A DNA stretch of 64,000 nt from contig NZ_KV795235.1 of NCBI RefSeq assembly GCF_001808955.1, positions 175,564 to 239,563 on the forward strand, read 5' to 3'. The stretch comes from Rothia sp. HMSC078H08 (GTDB taxonomy: Bacteria; Actinomycetota; Actinomycetes; Actinomycetales; Micrococcaceae). Shown piece after piece: positions 43,027 through 53,900 of this stretch; within the stretch, counting starts at the first letter, position 1; every line of letters starts with the position of its first letter. The notes under the pieces are model-generated. The model was not told the origin of the DNA. It did no database searches and saw nothing but the letters and a program-made list of their open reading frames with translations. The position numbers and the translations under genes are program-made.

Positions 43027-43057
43027 GAGCGGCTCACCTCCTTACTTCCCCCGGACT

Positions 43058-44407
43058 CTACGCGGAAGCAGCCGCAGCGGCTGCAGCCGGAAGAGCCGAG
43101 ATGATACGGTCCATCGCCTCATCGTCGTGGGCGGCAGAAACGAACCACGCCTCGAACGCGCTCGGCGGCAGGTACACGCCGGATTCGAGCATGGAGTGGA
43201 AGAACGCGTTGTAGCGGCTGGTTGCCGACGCCTTGATGTCGGCGTAGTTGTGCACGCCCTCCTGAGAGGTGCCGAACGCGACCGAGAAGAGGTTACCGGC
43301 GCTCTGGATGGAGTGGTCCACACCGGCGGCGTTGAATGCCTCGGTCAGAGCCTGCTGCAGCTGGGCGCTGCGCGAATCCAGGTGCGCGTAGACGGCGGCA
43401 TCAGCCAGGGTCAGGGTCGTAATGCCCGCCGCGACGGACAGCGGGTTACCGGAGAGGGTGCCCGCCTGGTAGACCGGGCCGACCGGCGCCAGGTACTCCA
43501 TGACCTCACGCTTACCGGCCAGCGCCGCGATGGGCATACCGCCACCAATGACCTTGCCGAACGTGAAAATATCGGGAACCCAGCCGCCATCCTCGGGAGC
43601 GGCGTAACCCCAGTAACCAGCCGAAGACACACGGAAACCGGTCAGCACCTCATCAAAAATGACGAGCGCACCGTTCGCGTGAGCAATCTCGTGCAGGCCA
43701 CGGTTGAAACCGGGCTCGGGGGTCACCACACCCATGTTGCAGGGCGCCGCCTCAGTGATAATTGCGGCAATCTGACCCTCGTGGTTCGCGAACGCCTCAC
43801 GCACAGCGTCCAGGTCGTTATAGGGCAGAACGATGGTCTCCGCGGCGGTTGCGGCAGTCACGCCAGCAGAACCCGGCAGTGCCAGGGTAGCCACACCCGA
43901 ACCAGCCTCGGAAAGCAGCGCATCCACGTGACCGTGGTAGCAGCCCGCAAACTTAATAATCTTGTCGCGACCGGTCACACCACGCGCCAGACGAATCGCA
44001 GTCATGGTCGCCTCAGTACCGGTCGACACCATACGCACCTGATCAATCGCACCGGGAATCACAGCGTTAATACGGTTGACCACCAGCTCAGCCAGCTCAG
44101 CCTCCGGCGCGCTCGCCGCACCAAAGGACAGGCCGCGCTCAGCCGCCTGCTGAACCGCCTCAACCACCTGCGGATGCGCGTGACCCAGAATCGACGGACC
44201 CCACGAGCAGACCAGGTCAACGTACTCGTTGCCGTCCGCATCGTACAGGTACGCGCCCTTAGCCTTCGCCGCAAACGCGGGAGTGCCGCCCACAGAATTG
44301 AAGGCGCGCACCGGGGAATTCACACCACCGGGAATCACCGCGCGAGAACGCTCAAAAAGCTTCTCACTGGTTTCATGATGCAGCGGGTGAGTAGAAGAGG
44401 AAGTCAT
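43058..44407 (-). CDS. hemL: Glutamate-1-semialdehyde 2,1-aminomutase
   Basis: PLP/PMP enzyme converting glutamate-1-semialdehyde to 5-aminolevulinate, directly after HemA. The PLP lysine is in [30 protein letters not shown] and FDEVLTGFR are typical. 449 residues. ATG 44407 is chosen over the TTG at 44425, since GAAAGG lies 10 nt before it. It is on the opposite strand to the hemE-hemB run and is separated from it by the membrane-protein array. Confidence 0.94.
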   Translation of the reverse strand: MTSSSTHPLHHETSEKLFERSRAVIPGGVNSPVRAFNSVGGTPAFAAKAKGAYLYDADGNEYVDLVCSWGPSILGHAHPQVVEAVQQAAERGLSFGAASAPEAELAELVVNRINAVIPGAIDQVRMVSTGTEATMTAIRLARGVTGRDKIIKFAGCYHGHVDALLSEAGSGVATLALPGSAGVTAATAAETIVLPYNDLDAVREAFANHEGQIAAIITEAAPCNMGVVTPEPGFNRGLHEIAHANGALVIFDEVLTGFRVSSAGYWGYAAPEDGGWVPDIFTFGKVIGGGMPIAALAGKREVMEYLAPVGPVYQAGTLSGNPLSVAAGITTLTLADAAVYAHLDSRSAQLQQALTEAFNAAGVDHSIQSAGNLFSVAFGTSQEGVHNYADIKASATSRYNAFFHSMLESGVYLPPSAFEAWFVSAAHDDEAMDRIISALPAAAAAAASA

Positions 44408-44616
44408 CGTATCGGTGCCTTTCAAACGAGACGGCGAACTAAAGAATTACAAGGGACGACGTGCAACGGGCAACGGAGCCCGCACGCTATTAGCATCCCG
44501 TACCTAACCATCATAGGTGCTACAGATGAACCGCAGGTGACAAGCACCTGAACGTACCGAAAGGTGACGATAAAACACAACAGACAAGTTAGGGAACAGA
44601 GAGGATGCGCAACGCG

Positions 44617-45984
44617 CTAACGCAGGTGCCGGTCAGTATCCAGGCGGTTCAGAACCTGGGTGTCCTGATCGAACAGCCAGTTCTTGTCGAAGATTAGACG
44701 CACGAAGGCCAGGCCCATACCCAACGCCATGAAAATCAGCAGGGACTGCACGAAACCGCTTGCCGCCGAGTACATGTCACCGCTAGCAAAATGCGACATC
44801 GAACGGTAGAACGGAACACCCGGAACCATCGTCACCACCGCCGGAACCGACAGGGAAATACGGGTGTACTTGCGCTGATGCAGCGGCGCCACAATCTCAG
44901 CCAAAATACCCACACCAAACACGGCAATCGTCGCCGCCATATGCGCGGGCATACCAGCCTCAACCATGTGAATACGGATGGGGTTCGCCACCGCAGCAAT
45001 CACGCCACCCCACACGCACGCCACCGGGGATGCGGCGAAGAGCATCGCGAAGCCGGCCGCCGCAACACCCGAGGAAAGCACCTGCAACACCAAATACAGG
45101 GTCGGGTCAAGGTTAAGAGGCGCAGGAGCCGCCAACGGCAGGTGGAAGAGCGAACCCAAAACCCACACCGCAAACGACGCACTCAGCAACAACAAACCCA
45201 CATAGGTTAGACGCGAAATACCCGCCAAAAAGTCCATGCGGGAAATATCGAGCATGCCCGTCACCATGGGGAAACCGGGCACCAAGAACAGTACCGACGA
45301 AATGAAACCAATCATATGGTTCGGGCTAATCCAACCCACCGCGACCAGCACATTAACAAGCGCAATGTACAGGCCCGCCGCCAGGAAGCCGCACGCCATC
45401 CACGTTGCCAAATGGCTCACCCCGCGCTTGAGCAGAGTCGAACGCAAAAACTGGCCGGCACCCGCCGCGAAGAACACCACCGTGCACTCCACCAGACCGC
45501 CACGGTTCAAGAACGCGAACCCGGCACACGCCACCGCCGACGCCAGCGCCAACATCCAGCGGGTGTATAGAGGCTTCGCCGAATCGATACGGTCCAGCTC
45601 GGCGTTCGCCTCCGCAGGGGTAATCTTTTCAGGAAGCTCAGAAATGAACTTACCCAACTGATCCAGCTTATGAGCGTTAATGCCCATCGTGCGCTGCTCA
45701 GCCACCTCAGTACGGAAATTACCCTCCGTGTAAGAAGACGTCGAAATTTCGGTGAAGGTCACCTGCGCGTGATGCTCCTTCAACCCCACAGCCTTCGCCA
45801 AACGCGCCATCGACGCCTTAATACGGTAGGCGCTCGCACCCGACTTCATCAGGATGCGGCCCAGGCGGAGCACCACCTGCGACTGCGCCACCAGGTGCTC
45901 ATGAGCCAGACGGGTAGACCCCAGATAAATACTGCGCGTATTAGTGTCAGGGTACGGCTCGGTAGTGCGGGGCTGATCATCCAT
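44617..45984 (-). CDS. ThrE-family threonine/serine exporter
   Basis: 455 residues. The N-terminal soluble domain (residues about 35-140: LRLGRILMKSGASAYRIKASM, FTEISTSSY) and about ten membrane segments correspond to the fused ThrE layout (DUF1212 plus the DUF3815-type part). ThrE of Corynebacterium exports L-threonine and L-serine. The conserved LVPGFPMVTGMLDI and VPAVVTMVPGVPFYRSM are visible. GGAAGG precedes the ATG. The substrate is inferred from the family. Confidence 0.85.
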   Translation of the reverse strand: MDDQPRTTEPYPDTNTRSIYLGSTRLAHEHLVAQSQVVLRLGRILMKSGASAYRIKASMARLAKAVGLKEHHAQVTFTEISTSSYTEGNFRTEVAEQRTMGINAHKLDQLGKFISELPEKITPAEANAELDRIDSAKPLYTRWMLALASAVACAGFAFLNRGGLVECTVVFFAAGAGQFLRSTLLKRGVSHLATWMACGFLAAGLYIALVNVLVAVGWISPNHMIGFISSVLFLVPGFPMVTGMLDISRMDFLAGISRLTYVGLLLLSASFAVWVLGSLFHLPLAAPAPLNLDPTLYLVLQVLSSGVAAAGFAMLFAASPVACVWGGVIAAVANPIRIHMVEAGMPAHMAATIAVFGVGILAEIVAPLHQRKYTRISLSVPAVVTMVPGVPFYRSMSHFASGDMYSAASGFVQSLLIFMALGMGLAFVRLIFDKNWLFDQDTQVLNRLDTDRHLR

Positions 45985-46136
45985 GAGAGGCCTTCCGGGT
46001 CGTGCTATTCACGTGCTATTCGTGTAGGTGTGGTTCCTTATCTAGCATAGGGGAGAAGCCCAAACGGGGATAGTGTCAGCCCGTCAGCAAAGGAGAAGTG
46101 TTTGGGGATGCTGCCTAGGTTTTTAGCGGCGCAGTT

Positions 46137-46832
46137 TTATCGGCGCACAGGCCAGCGGCCGTCAATAACCTCAGATTCCTTACCCGGCTGCGTACGCAAC
46201 CACGCCTGGAAGCTCGCCGCCTGCTCCGCCGCCCACTGAATCTGCTGCTCGTGCAGCTGGCGCGCATCCACGTTGAGGACCTCGGGGAACTGCTCGGTCA
46301 GCTTCACCAGCAGACGCTCCGCCGCCAGGGCATCATCAGCGGAGGTGTGGGCGTTCTCCAGGGAGACACCGTACTCGGCGGCAAGAACCTCAAGGGTGCG
46401 CTTGCCGCGCTTACGCGGAATCACGTGCTTATGCAGAACGTACGGGTCGAGCACCACACCCGGCGGCAGCTCACCATTGGCAATATTGTGGCGCAGCATC
46501 TCGTGGTGCAGCACCGAGAAATCGTAGGCGGCATTGAACGCAATAATCGGCACACCGTCAAGGTTCAGCGCACCAATCGCGCCGGCTAGCTCCCACACGA
46601 CCTCGCGGGCGGGACGGCCGTGCTCACGCGCGTACTCGGTGGTGATGCCGTGCACGGCGGCGGCACCGGCGGGGATCTCAACGCCGGGGTCGGCCAGCCA
46701 CTCGCCACGGCGCACCACATTACCCTGAGGGTCCAGCAGGATCAGGGAAGCAGTCACGATGCGGGCGGTGGTGACGTCCACACCGGTGGTTTCAAGGTCA
46801 AAAGTGGCGCGCAGGCCGTTCATCCAGGTCAT
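46137..46832 (-). CDS. DnaQ-like 3'-5' exonuclease (DEDDh)
   Basis: 231 residues. DEDDh motifs: FDLETTGVD (Asp12, Glu14), FNAAYDFSVL and HTSADDALAAERL with the catalytic His. It resembles the epsilon subunit of DNA polymerase III but stands alone; it may act in proofreading or repair. TAGTCT lies 6 nt before the ATG with no ribosome site, so it is probably leaderless. Divergent from the adnA-like gene. Confidence 0.88.
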   Translation of the reverse strand: MTWMNGLRATFDLETTGVDVTTARIVTASLILLDPQGNVVRRGEWLADPGVEIPAGAAAVHGITTEYAREHGRPAREVVWELAGAIGALNLDGVPIIAFNAAYDFSVLHHEMLRHNIANGELPPGVVLDPYVLHKHVIPRKRGKRTLEVLAAEYGVSLENAHTSADDALAAERLLVKLTEQFPEVLNVDARQLHEQQIQWAAEQAASFQAWLRTQPGKESEVIDGRWPVRR

Positions 46833-46838
46833 GCTATA

Positions 46839-46844
46839 AGACTA
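46839..46844 (-). promoter_or_regulatory. Leaderless -10 box of the exonuclease gene
   Basis: TAGTCT on the minus strand, then TATAGC, then ATG 46832. Confidence 0.55.
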
Positions 46845-46885
46845 ACCCAGCGGAGAAGGAGGCGCGCGCCCGGTCGTCACGTGGC

Positions 46886-46894
46886 TGTGGATAA
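46886..46894. promoter_or_regulatory. DnaA-box sequence upstream of the adnA-like gene
   Basis: TGTGGATAA is a perfect DnaA-box consensus (complement TTATCCACA). The 12-mer TGTGGATAAGCC recurs upstream of the uvrD-like gene at 57809-57820. Confidence 0.35.
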
Positions 46895-46991
46895 GCCCTT
46901 GGCGAGGCGGCATATTAAGTCACCGAGGCGGCACATAAGTCGCTGACGAGCCCAAATGACCGTCGACAAGGTACAACCGCGCTACAGCCGA

Positions 46992-46997
46992 TAGACT
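46992..46997 (+). promoter_or_regulatory. Leaderless -10 box of the adnA-like gene
   Basis: TAGACT, then 6 nt, then ATG 47004; no ribosome site. Confidence 0.6.
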
Positions 46998-47003
46998 GAA
47001 ACC

Positions 47004-50000
47004 ATGACAACCCAACTTCTCACCGGCATCCCCGGAACCGGTAAAACCCACCACCTCACCGAACGCGCCCTGCGCTACCTCGCCGACGGCAACGACCCCG
47101 CCCGCCTGCTCATCCTCGCACCCACCCGCACCGCCGCGACCCGCATGCGAGACACCATCGCCGCATCCAGCGACCGCAGCCTCTCCGTAGCACCCACCCG
47201 CGCCTGGGCAGCATACGCCTTCGACCTGCTCAAACGAGCCCAAACCCGGGGTCTACTCAGCGGCGTAGAAGGCAACCTCAAACTCCTCTCCGGCCCCGAA
47301 CAAGACGTCATCATCGGCGAACTACTCGCCAACCACGCCCAAGGCATCGCACCCGGACCCGCCTGGCCCGACGTACTCCGCGACGCCCTCGCAACCCGAG
47401 GATTCCGCCACGAAATCCGCGACTTCTTCGACCGCATGGCAGAATACGACCTCACCGCCGAAGACGTACACGCCCTCGCCACCGAACACAACCAGCCCGC
47501 CTGGCACGCCCTCGCCCAACTGCACACCGAATACCGTGCCGTGCGAGCCCTCCGCGCCAAAAACGCCTACGACCCGGCAGTACTCATCAACGACGCCTGC
47601 CGGCTGCTGCTGCGCGCCCCCGAATTCCTCGCCGAAGAACGCCGCCGCTACGACCTAATCCTCATCGACGACGTGCAGGAACTCAGCCCCTCCATCTACC
47701 GGCTGCTGCGCCTCATCGCCGCAGAAGTCGCCCCCGCAGACGCCGCGCACCTGACCGAAACCCACCCCGACCTCTTCGCTGAAGGCCCTCGGGTTGTCAT
47801 GACCTACAGCGACGAAGCCGTCGTCCAGGGCTTCCGAGGCGCCCGCCCCGACCTCGTCACCACCCTGCAGGCAAGCTTCCCGAGCATGCGCACCCGCACG
47901 CTCACCACCTCATACCGCCTGCCCGCACTCATGATGCCGCTCGTGGCGGACATTCGCCGCCGCCTGCCGCGCTACACCCGGTTCGTGCCACTCACCGCCG
48001 AGCAGGAAGGGACGAAGAACGGCGCGCAGGAGGGGTCAAAGAACGGTGCGCCCGCAACCTTCGGACGCATCAACACCACCCCCGCCGATGAAGCCCTCAC
48101 CTGGGGCGCCGCCGACGAACCGCTGCTGCACCTGGGCGCCGATGGCAAAATCCTCGACCCCGCACACTACCGCACCGCACCCGCCGGCGTGTATAAGTAT
48201 GCGCTCTCCAGCTCTCAGGACGAGGCGAACCTCATCGCCCAAATGCTGCTCGAAGAACGCATCTACGGCAACCACCCCTACCGCGAGTCCGCCATCATCG
48301 TGCGTAGCAGCGCGGACGTGGCGCGCATCCGCCGCGTGCTCTCCTCGAACGGTATTCCCTCGCGTACCTCCGCGGCGCTCGTGCCGGTGCGCGACGAGCC
48401 CGCCGTACGCCCCTTCCTCGACGCGCTCAGCCTGCTCGTCTACGCCCGCAAGCGCGGCGAGAAGGCACTCAACCCCGCCGTGCACATGCCCGCTGCAGAA
48501 GGTGCGGAGGCGGCCGAGCGTGGCGGCTACGAAACCCTCAGCGCCACCGAAGCTGAAGAGCTCATGCGTCGAAGCCTCGACGACGTCATCGCCGAAGAAA
48601 GCCGCGCCAACCCCCTCGGTGGCGCGCAGAGCGCCATCACCCTGCTCACCTCCCGACTCGGTGGCGCATCCAGCATGGACGTGCGACGACTCCGCCAGCA
48701 ACTACGATCCATCGAACTGCAAAGCGGCGGCCACCGCCCCAGCGACGACCTGCTCCTCGGTGCACTGCTACACCCCGAAACCCTCCCCGAAGAGGGCGTA
48801 GGACGCGCCGTGCACCGCATCGCAGCCGTGCTCTCCGCCGGACGTAAAGCACTCGCGCGCCCCGAATCCACCAGCACCGAAGTGCTCTGGGCGCTCTGGG
48901 AAGCCAGCGGCCTCGAAAAAACCTGGGTCACCCAGTCGCGCAGCGCAGGCCCCGACGCCGATGCCGCCCACCGCAACCTCGACGCCATGATTGGTCTCTT
49001 CGAAGCCGCCGACCGATTCGACGAGCAGATGCGTGGCGCCGGTGCCGAGCAGTTCCTCGACTTCATCGACGCGCAGGACCTGCCCATGGACACCCTCGCC
49101 GCCCGCGGCGTACGCCAAGACGCGGTCGAGATTCTCACCCCCGCGCTCGCCGCCGGTCAGTCCTGGCGCACCGTATATGTATGCGGTCTGCAGGAAGGAA
49201 CCTGGCCCAACACCACCGTGCGCGGTTCCCTGCTGAGCACCGGCGACCTTACGGACCTGTGCGATGCGCGCCTCCGCCAGCGCGCCCAGCAGGCAGAACA
49301 ACAGGCAAGGGAGGGCGAGCAGCCGGTGCCGCCCGCACGTATCCGCAGCTACCCCGAACGCGTGCGCGACACCCGCCACGACGAGCTACGCATGTTCGCA
49401 GTCGCCGCCACCCGAGCCAGCACCCGCCTTGTGCTCACCGCCGTACGCAACGACGATCAGGCACCCGGCGAGTTCTTCGACTTCGTGCTACCCACCGACG
49501 CGGTCGGCGACTCCACGGACGTGCCCATCACCCGTGTGCGCCGCCCCGCTACCCTGCGTTCCCTCGTGGCGGAGCTTCGCCGCACCCTCGTTGAGGAATC
49601 GATGAACGCGATGCGCGCCGAAGACGCCCAGCAGAAGGACACACAGCAGAACGGCGCACCGATGCACAGCGCACCGGAGGAAGACGCGCTCACCCCGGAG
49701 GCTTCCGCGTACCGACTCGATGCCGCCTCCCGCACTCTGGCGCGCCTGGCGAACGCCCAGGCGCCCGGCGCCGCACCCGACGAGTGGTGGGGCCTGCTGC
49801 CGCTTTCTAGCACGGAGCTGCTTTTTGCGCATCGCCCGGCAGACCACGCTGAGCAGGACGAAAACCACGGTGAAGACGGCGAGGAACACGGCGAGGAACA
49901 GGCTGAAAACCCCGGCCGCCGCACGATTACGCTTTCGCCCTCGCGCCTGGAAACCATCCACAGCTCCCCGCTGGACTGGCTGGTTTCCGCCGCCCGCGCG

Positions 50001-50873
50001 GAAGCCCAAACCGACCTGTCCCGCTCGCTCGGAACGCTCGTTCACGCCATCGCCGAGGAGTACCCGACCGGCACCCTCGAAGAGCTCCAAACCGCCCTCG
50101 ACGAGCGCATTAGCTCCCTCGGCGTGCCCGCCCGCAAGGACGATGAGACCGATGAAGAGTACCGCGAGCGCGTGCCCTGGGAATCCTACGCCCTCTACGA
50201 GCGCGCCAAGCGCATGATTCTGCGCCTGAGCTACTACTACCGTCAGCACATGGGCGACGCCGGCTGGCAGAACCTCGGTGTTGAAGGCTCCTTCGCGGTG
50301 CGTGTGCCTGTGCCCTTCGACCCCGCCGGTGAGGTCGGCGAGCTGGATGCGCTGCTCACCGGTCGTGTGGACCGCCTCGAGGGTACCGCCCCGGCGGAGG
50401 ACGGCACCCGCCGCTACGCCATTGTTGACCTGAAAACCGGCAAGTCTAAGCCGACCGGGTCGGAGATGGAGACCCACCCGCAGCTTGCCGCCTACCAGAT
50501 TGCGGTGGAGGCTGGCGCGGGTGAGCAACTGGAGGAGCGCTACCGCGCCGAAGCCGCCGCCCTGGAGGCGGGCGAACCGCTACCGGATGCCCGCCCCCAG
50601 GAGCTGGAGTACACCGGCTATACGGGTCATTCCGCAGGCGCGGCGCTCGTGCAGCTGGGCGCCTCGGGCGTGAATAACGAGAGTAAGACTCGTCTGCAGG
50701 TTCAGCCGGCTCTGACGGAGCACGATTCGTGGGCGGCTGAGCTGGTGCAGCACGCCGCGGAGCTGATCGCTGGCTCGCAGGTGCAGGCTCGCCACCGTGA
50801 GAGCGGCTATGGGTGCCGTCTGCCGGAGATCTGCCCGATTTGTACGCGCGGCCGTCAGGTGACGCAGCCCTAG
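47004..50873 (+). CDS. AdnA-like UvrD/RecB-type helicase-nuclease
   Basis: 1289 residues. Walker A is GIPGTGKT at residues 8-15; LILIDDVQELSPSIYRL is the Walker B region; FAVAATRAS is motif VI-like. The C-terminal nuclease module has GRVDRLEG, AIVDLKTGKS and QLAAYQ. Three cysteines at the end (C1271, C1277, C1280) resemble the Fe-S cysteines of AddB/Cas4-type nucleases. Upstream position and domain layout fit AdnA of the mycobacterial AdnAB complex, which resects DNA double-strand breaks. The motor-nuclease roles are inferred by family. Confidence 0.82.
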   Translation: MTTQLLTGIPGTGKTHHLTERALRYLADGNDPARLLILAPTRTAATRMRDTIAASSDRSLSVAPTRAWAAYAFDLLKRAQTRGLLSGVEGNLKLLSGPEQDVIIGELLANHAQGIAPGPAWPDVLRDALATRGFRHEIRDFFDRMAEYDLTAEDVHALATEHNQPAWHALAQLHTEYRAVRALRAKNAYDPAVLINDACRLLLRAPEFLAEERRRYDLILIDDVQELSPSIYRLLRLIAAEVAPADAAHLTETHPDLFAEGPRVVMTYSDEAVVQGFRGARPDLVTTLQASFPSMRTRTLTTSYRLPALMMPLVADIRRRLPRYTRFVPLTAEQEGTKNGAQEGSKNGAPATFGRINTTPADEALTWGAADEPLLHLGADGKILDPAHYRTAPAGVYKYALSSSQDEANLIAQMLLEERIYGNHPYRESAIIVRSSADVARIRRVLSSNGIPSRTSAALVPVRDEPAVRPFLDALSLLVYARKRGEKALNPAVHMPAAEGAEAAERGGYETLSATEAEELMRRSLDDVIAEESRANPLGGAQSAITLLTSRLGGASSMDVRRLRQQLRSIELQSGGHRPSDDLLLGALLHPETLPEEGVGRAVHRIAAVLSAGRKALARPESTSTEVLWALWEASGLEKTWVTQSRSAGPDADAAHRNLDAMIGLFEAADRFDEQMRGAGAEQFLDFIDAQDLPMDTLAARGVRQDAVEILTPALAAGQSWRTVYVCGLQEGTWPNTTVRGSLLSTGDLTDLCDARLRQRAQQAEQQAREGEQPVPPARIRSYPERVRDTRHDELRMFAVAATRASTRLVLTAVRNDDQAPGEFFDFVLPTDAVGDSTDVPITRVRRPATLRSLVAELRRTLVEESMNAMRAEDAQQKDTQQNGAPMHSAPEEDALTPEASAYRLDAASRTLARLANAQAPGAAPDEWWGLLPLSSTELLFAHRPADHAEQDENHGEDGEEHGEEQAENPGRRTITLSPSRLETIHSSPLDWLVSAARAEAQTDLSRSLGTLVHAIAEEYPTGTLEELQTALDERISSLGVPARKDDETDEEYRERVPWESYALYERAKRMILRLSYYYRQHMGDAGWQNLGVEGSFAVRVPVPFDPAGEVGELDALLTGRVDRLEGTAPAEDGTRRYAIVDLKTGKSKPTGSEMETHPQLAAYQIAVEAGAGEQLEERYRAEAAALEAGEPLPDARPQELEYTGYTGHSAGAALVQLGASGVNNESKTRLQVQPALTEHDSWAAELVQHAAELIAGSQVQARHRESGYGCRLPEICPICTRGRQVTQP

Positions 50874-50952
50874 TAGCCGCGTACCCTACGTTTACTTTCG
50901 ATATCACTCACCCCGAACCTCCCATGAGAATGATCCATGAGGAAGAGGAATC

Positions 50953-53900
50953 ATGACTGACTCTGGCGCATATAGCGCTGATATGCAGGGCGCTACTAAC
51001 CCCGGCGCCCACCCCGGTCCTGGCACCGGCATGCTCACCCCCGCCCAGTGGTGCGAGCACAATAGCTGGCAGCTGCCCAACGGCGTGCTCTTCTCTGCTG
51101 AAGCCGCCGCGAACGACCCCGCGCTGAAGCCTGCCGGCTACCGCAGTGCCCTCGACATTGCCGAGATGCTCAACGGCGCCGACGGTAAGAAGCCGACCCC
51201 CGAGCAGGTCCGCATGATTGAGGCGGGTCCCGCCCCGACCCTCGTCATTGCGGGCGCCGGTTCGGGTAAGACCGCGACCATGGTTGACCGCGTGATTTGG
51301 CTGGTTGATAACGGTTTTGTGCGCCCTGAAGAGGTGCTCGGCGTGACCTTTACCCGCAAGGCGGCAACCGAGTTGCGCAGCCGTATGCGCGCCGGTCTGA
51401 ACACGTTGCGCCGTAGCCGCCGCGTCGCCCCGAGCGATGAGGAGCTGCGCGAGGGCATCGCTGACCCGACCGTGCTCACCTACCACTCCTACGCGAATAA
51501 CCTCGTCAAGGAGTACGGTCTGCGCCTGGGCGTGGAGCAGGACGCGCAGATGCTCGGCGATGCGCAGAAGTGGCAGCTTGCCGCGCAGATTGTGCAGTAC
51601 TGGGAGGGGGAGCTTCCCCTCGATAAGGACGGCGTGCCGGTGTCTGCGGCGACCATGATTAACCAGATGCTGCAGCTTTCTGACGAGTGCGCGGAGCACC
51701 TGGTGGAGCCGCAACAGGTTATTGACTTCTGCACCGAGCAGTTGGCGGCGTACGCGGCGGTGCCCGAGCCTCGCCGTGAGACGAAGACTGAGAAGGACAT
51801 CCTGAAGGTTCAGCGTCTGCTGCGTAACCGCCGAGTGTACGCGCGCATGGTGATGAGCTATGCCCGCGTGAAGGCGCGTATGCAGGTGCTGGATTTTGGT
51901 GACCTGATGCGTTTTGCCGCCCGCATTGCGGAGGCTGACCCGGCGATTCGCGAGGGTGAGCGTGCCCGCTTCAAGGTGGTTCTGCTGGACGAGTTCCAGG
52001 ACACTTCGCACGCGCAGATGAGCTTGTTCTCCTCGATTTACGGTGCCGATGAGGCGGCGGGTATTCCGGCGCATCCGGTGATGGCTGTGGGTGACCCGAA
52101 GCAGTCGATTTACGGTTTCCGTGGCGCTTCGGACGGCCAGATGTTCAGCTTCTACCGTCATTTCCCAACCAAGCATGTGCGGCCGCTGTTCCTGTCCATT
52201 GCGTGGCGTAACGACATTTCGGTGCTGAACGCGGCGAACCATGTGGCGGAGAAGCTGAAGGAGGTTCCCGAGTGGGTGCGTGCCGCCGACGGCGATATTA
52301 CCGCCGCTCAGGTTCCTGACCTGCGCCCGCGCTGCGCTCTGGTGGGGGAGCCGGGCTCACCCGCCTTTGAGCAGGCTGCCGCGGGCATGGTGGGGCGCGT
52401 TGATTTGACGTACCACGACTCTGACCGCGAGGAGGCTGTGGCTATCGCTGAGCGTATTGCGGCGATGCGTACCCAGGCGGTGCGCGAGTATGAGCGCGCC
52501 TACGCGGCGCATCGTTCCGGTGATGGTTCTGTGCATCCGCGTTTGAAGATGCCTGAGATTGCGGTGTTGGCGCGTGTGCACGGTCAGCTGGACCCGATTC
52601 GTGTGGAGTGCGAGCGTCTGGGTATTCCGGTGCAGCAGGTGGGTTTGGGCGGTTTGCTTTCCCAACCGGAGGTTGTGGATTTGGTGTCGGCGTTACGTGT
52701 GCTGGCTGATCCGAACCGTTCGGATGCTCTGGCGCGCCTGCTGACGGGTGCGCGTTGGCGTTTGGGCGCGGCGGATATGTTGGCGCTGGGTGATTGGGCT
52801 CAGTCGCTGGTGCGTGAGCGTGAGCGTGCCCTGCGCGAGCAGATGGCGTTGCGTATGCTCGCCGAGGCTGAAGACGCCGACGACGCTGCTGCTATCAACC
52901 TGCAGGCAGAGCACCTGCGCGCCGCCCAGGAGCGCCTGGACGAAACCCTCAAGGGCGCGGTGGAGGATTCCTCCGGCTACGCCTCCCTGATCGAGGCGGT
53001 GGAGAACCTACCGCAGGACGGCGCGGACGGCGAACCCCTCTACGGTGAGCAGTACCGTGGCCGCCGTTTCTCCCCGGCGGCGCTGGAGCGTCTGCGTGCT
53101 TTTGCCGAGCAGATGCGCGTGCTGCGTGCCGGTTTGAGCGAGGATTTGGGCACGCTGCTGTACGAGATTGAGCGCACCATGCTGCTGGATATTGAGCTGG
53201 CGGTCCGCCCGGGTACCGACCCGCTGGGTTCGCGTGCGAACCTGGACGCTTTCCACGAGGTTGCCGCCGCCTACGGCATGTCGGCGCCGCGTATTAACGC
53301 GATGATTTACGCCGGCTCTGACGGCGTGAGCGCGGAGGAGGGCGACCCGGGTGCGCGCCGCTTCCTGCTGTCTTCGGGCGGCGTGAGCTACGTGATGGGC
53401 TTCCTCGCGTGGCTTGAGCGTGCCGATGATGAGGAGAAGGGCCTGGCGCTGGGCGCCGTGGAGCCTGACCCGAATGCGGTGCAGCTGATGACCATGCACG
53501 CGGCGAAGGGCCTGGAGTGGGATCATGTGCTTCTGCCGGGTCTGTGCGGTAGCGCGACCGGCGGGCAGACACCGAACCTGTGGCAGATGTCGGCTAATAC
53601 GGCTCTGCCCTGGCCGCTGCGTGGTGACCGCGAGTACCTTCCGTCGGTCCTTGAGACGGCGGAGGAGATTACCGCCTTTGAGAAGGCGAAGGACCTGGAA
53701 GACTACCTGGCCGAGCACAAGGATGATGCCGCCGAGCATGCCGGCATGGAGGACCGCCGCCTCATGTACGTGGCGATGACCCGTGCCCGTAACCTGCTGG
53801 CGTTGAGCGCCTACCGCTGGAAGAGCGCCGCTATGCTCCCCCTGCCGGTGCAGCCCTTCTGGGAGGAGCTGATGGAGATGCTTTTCAAGTCGCTCTTCGG

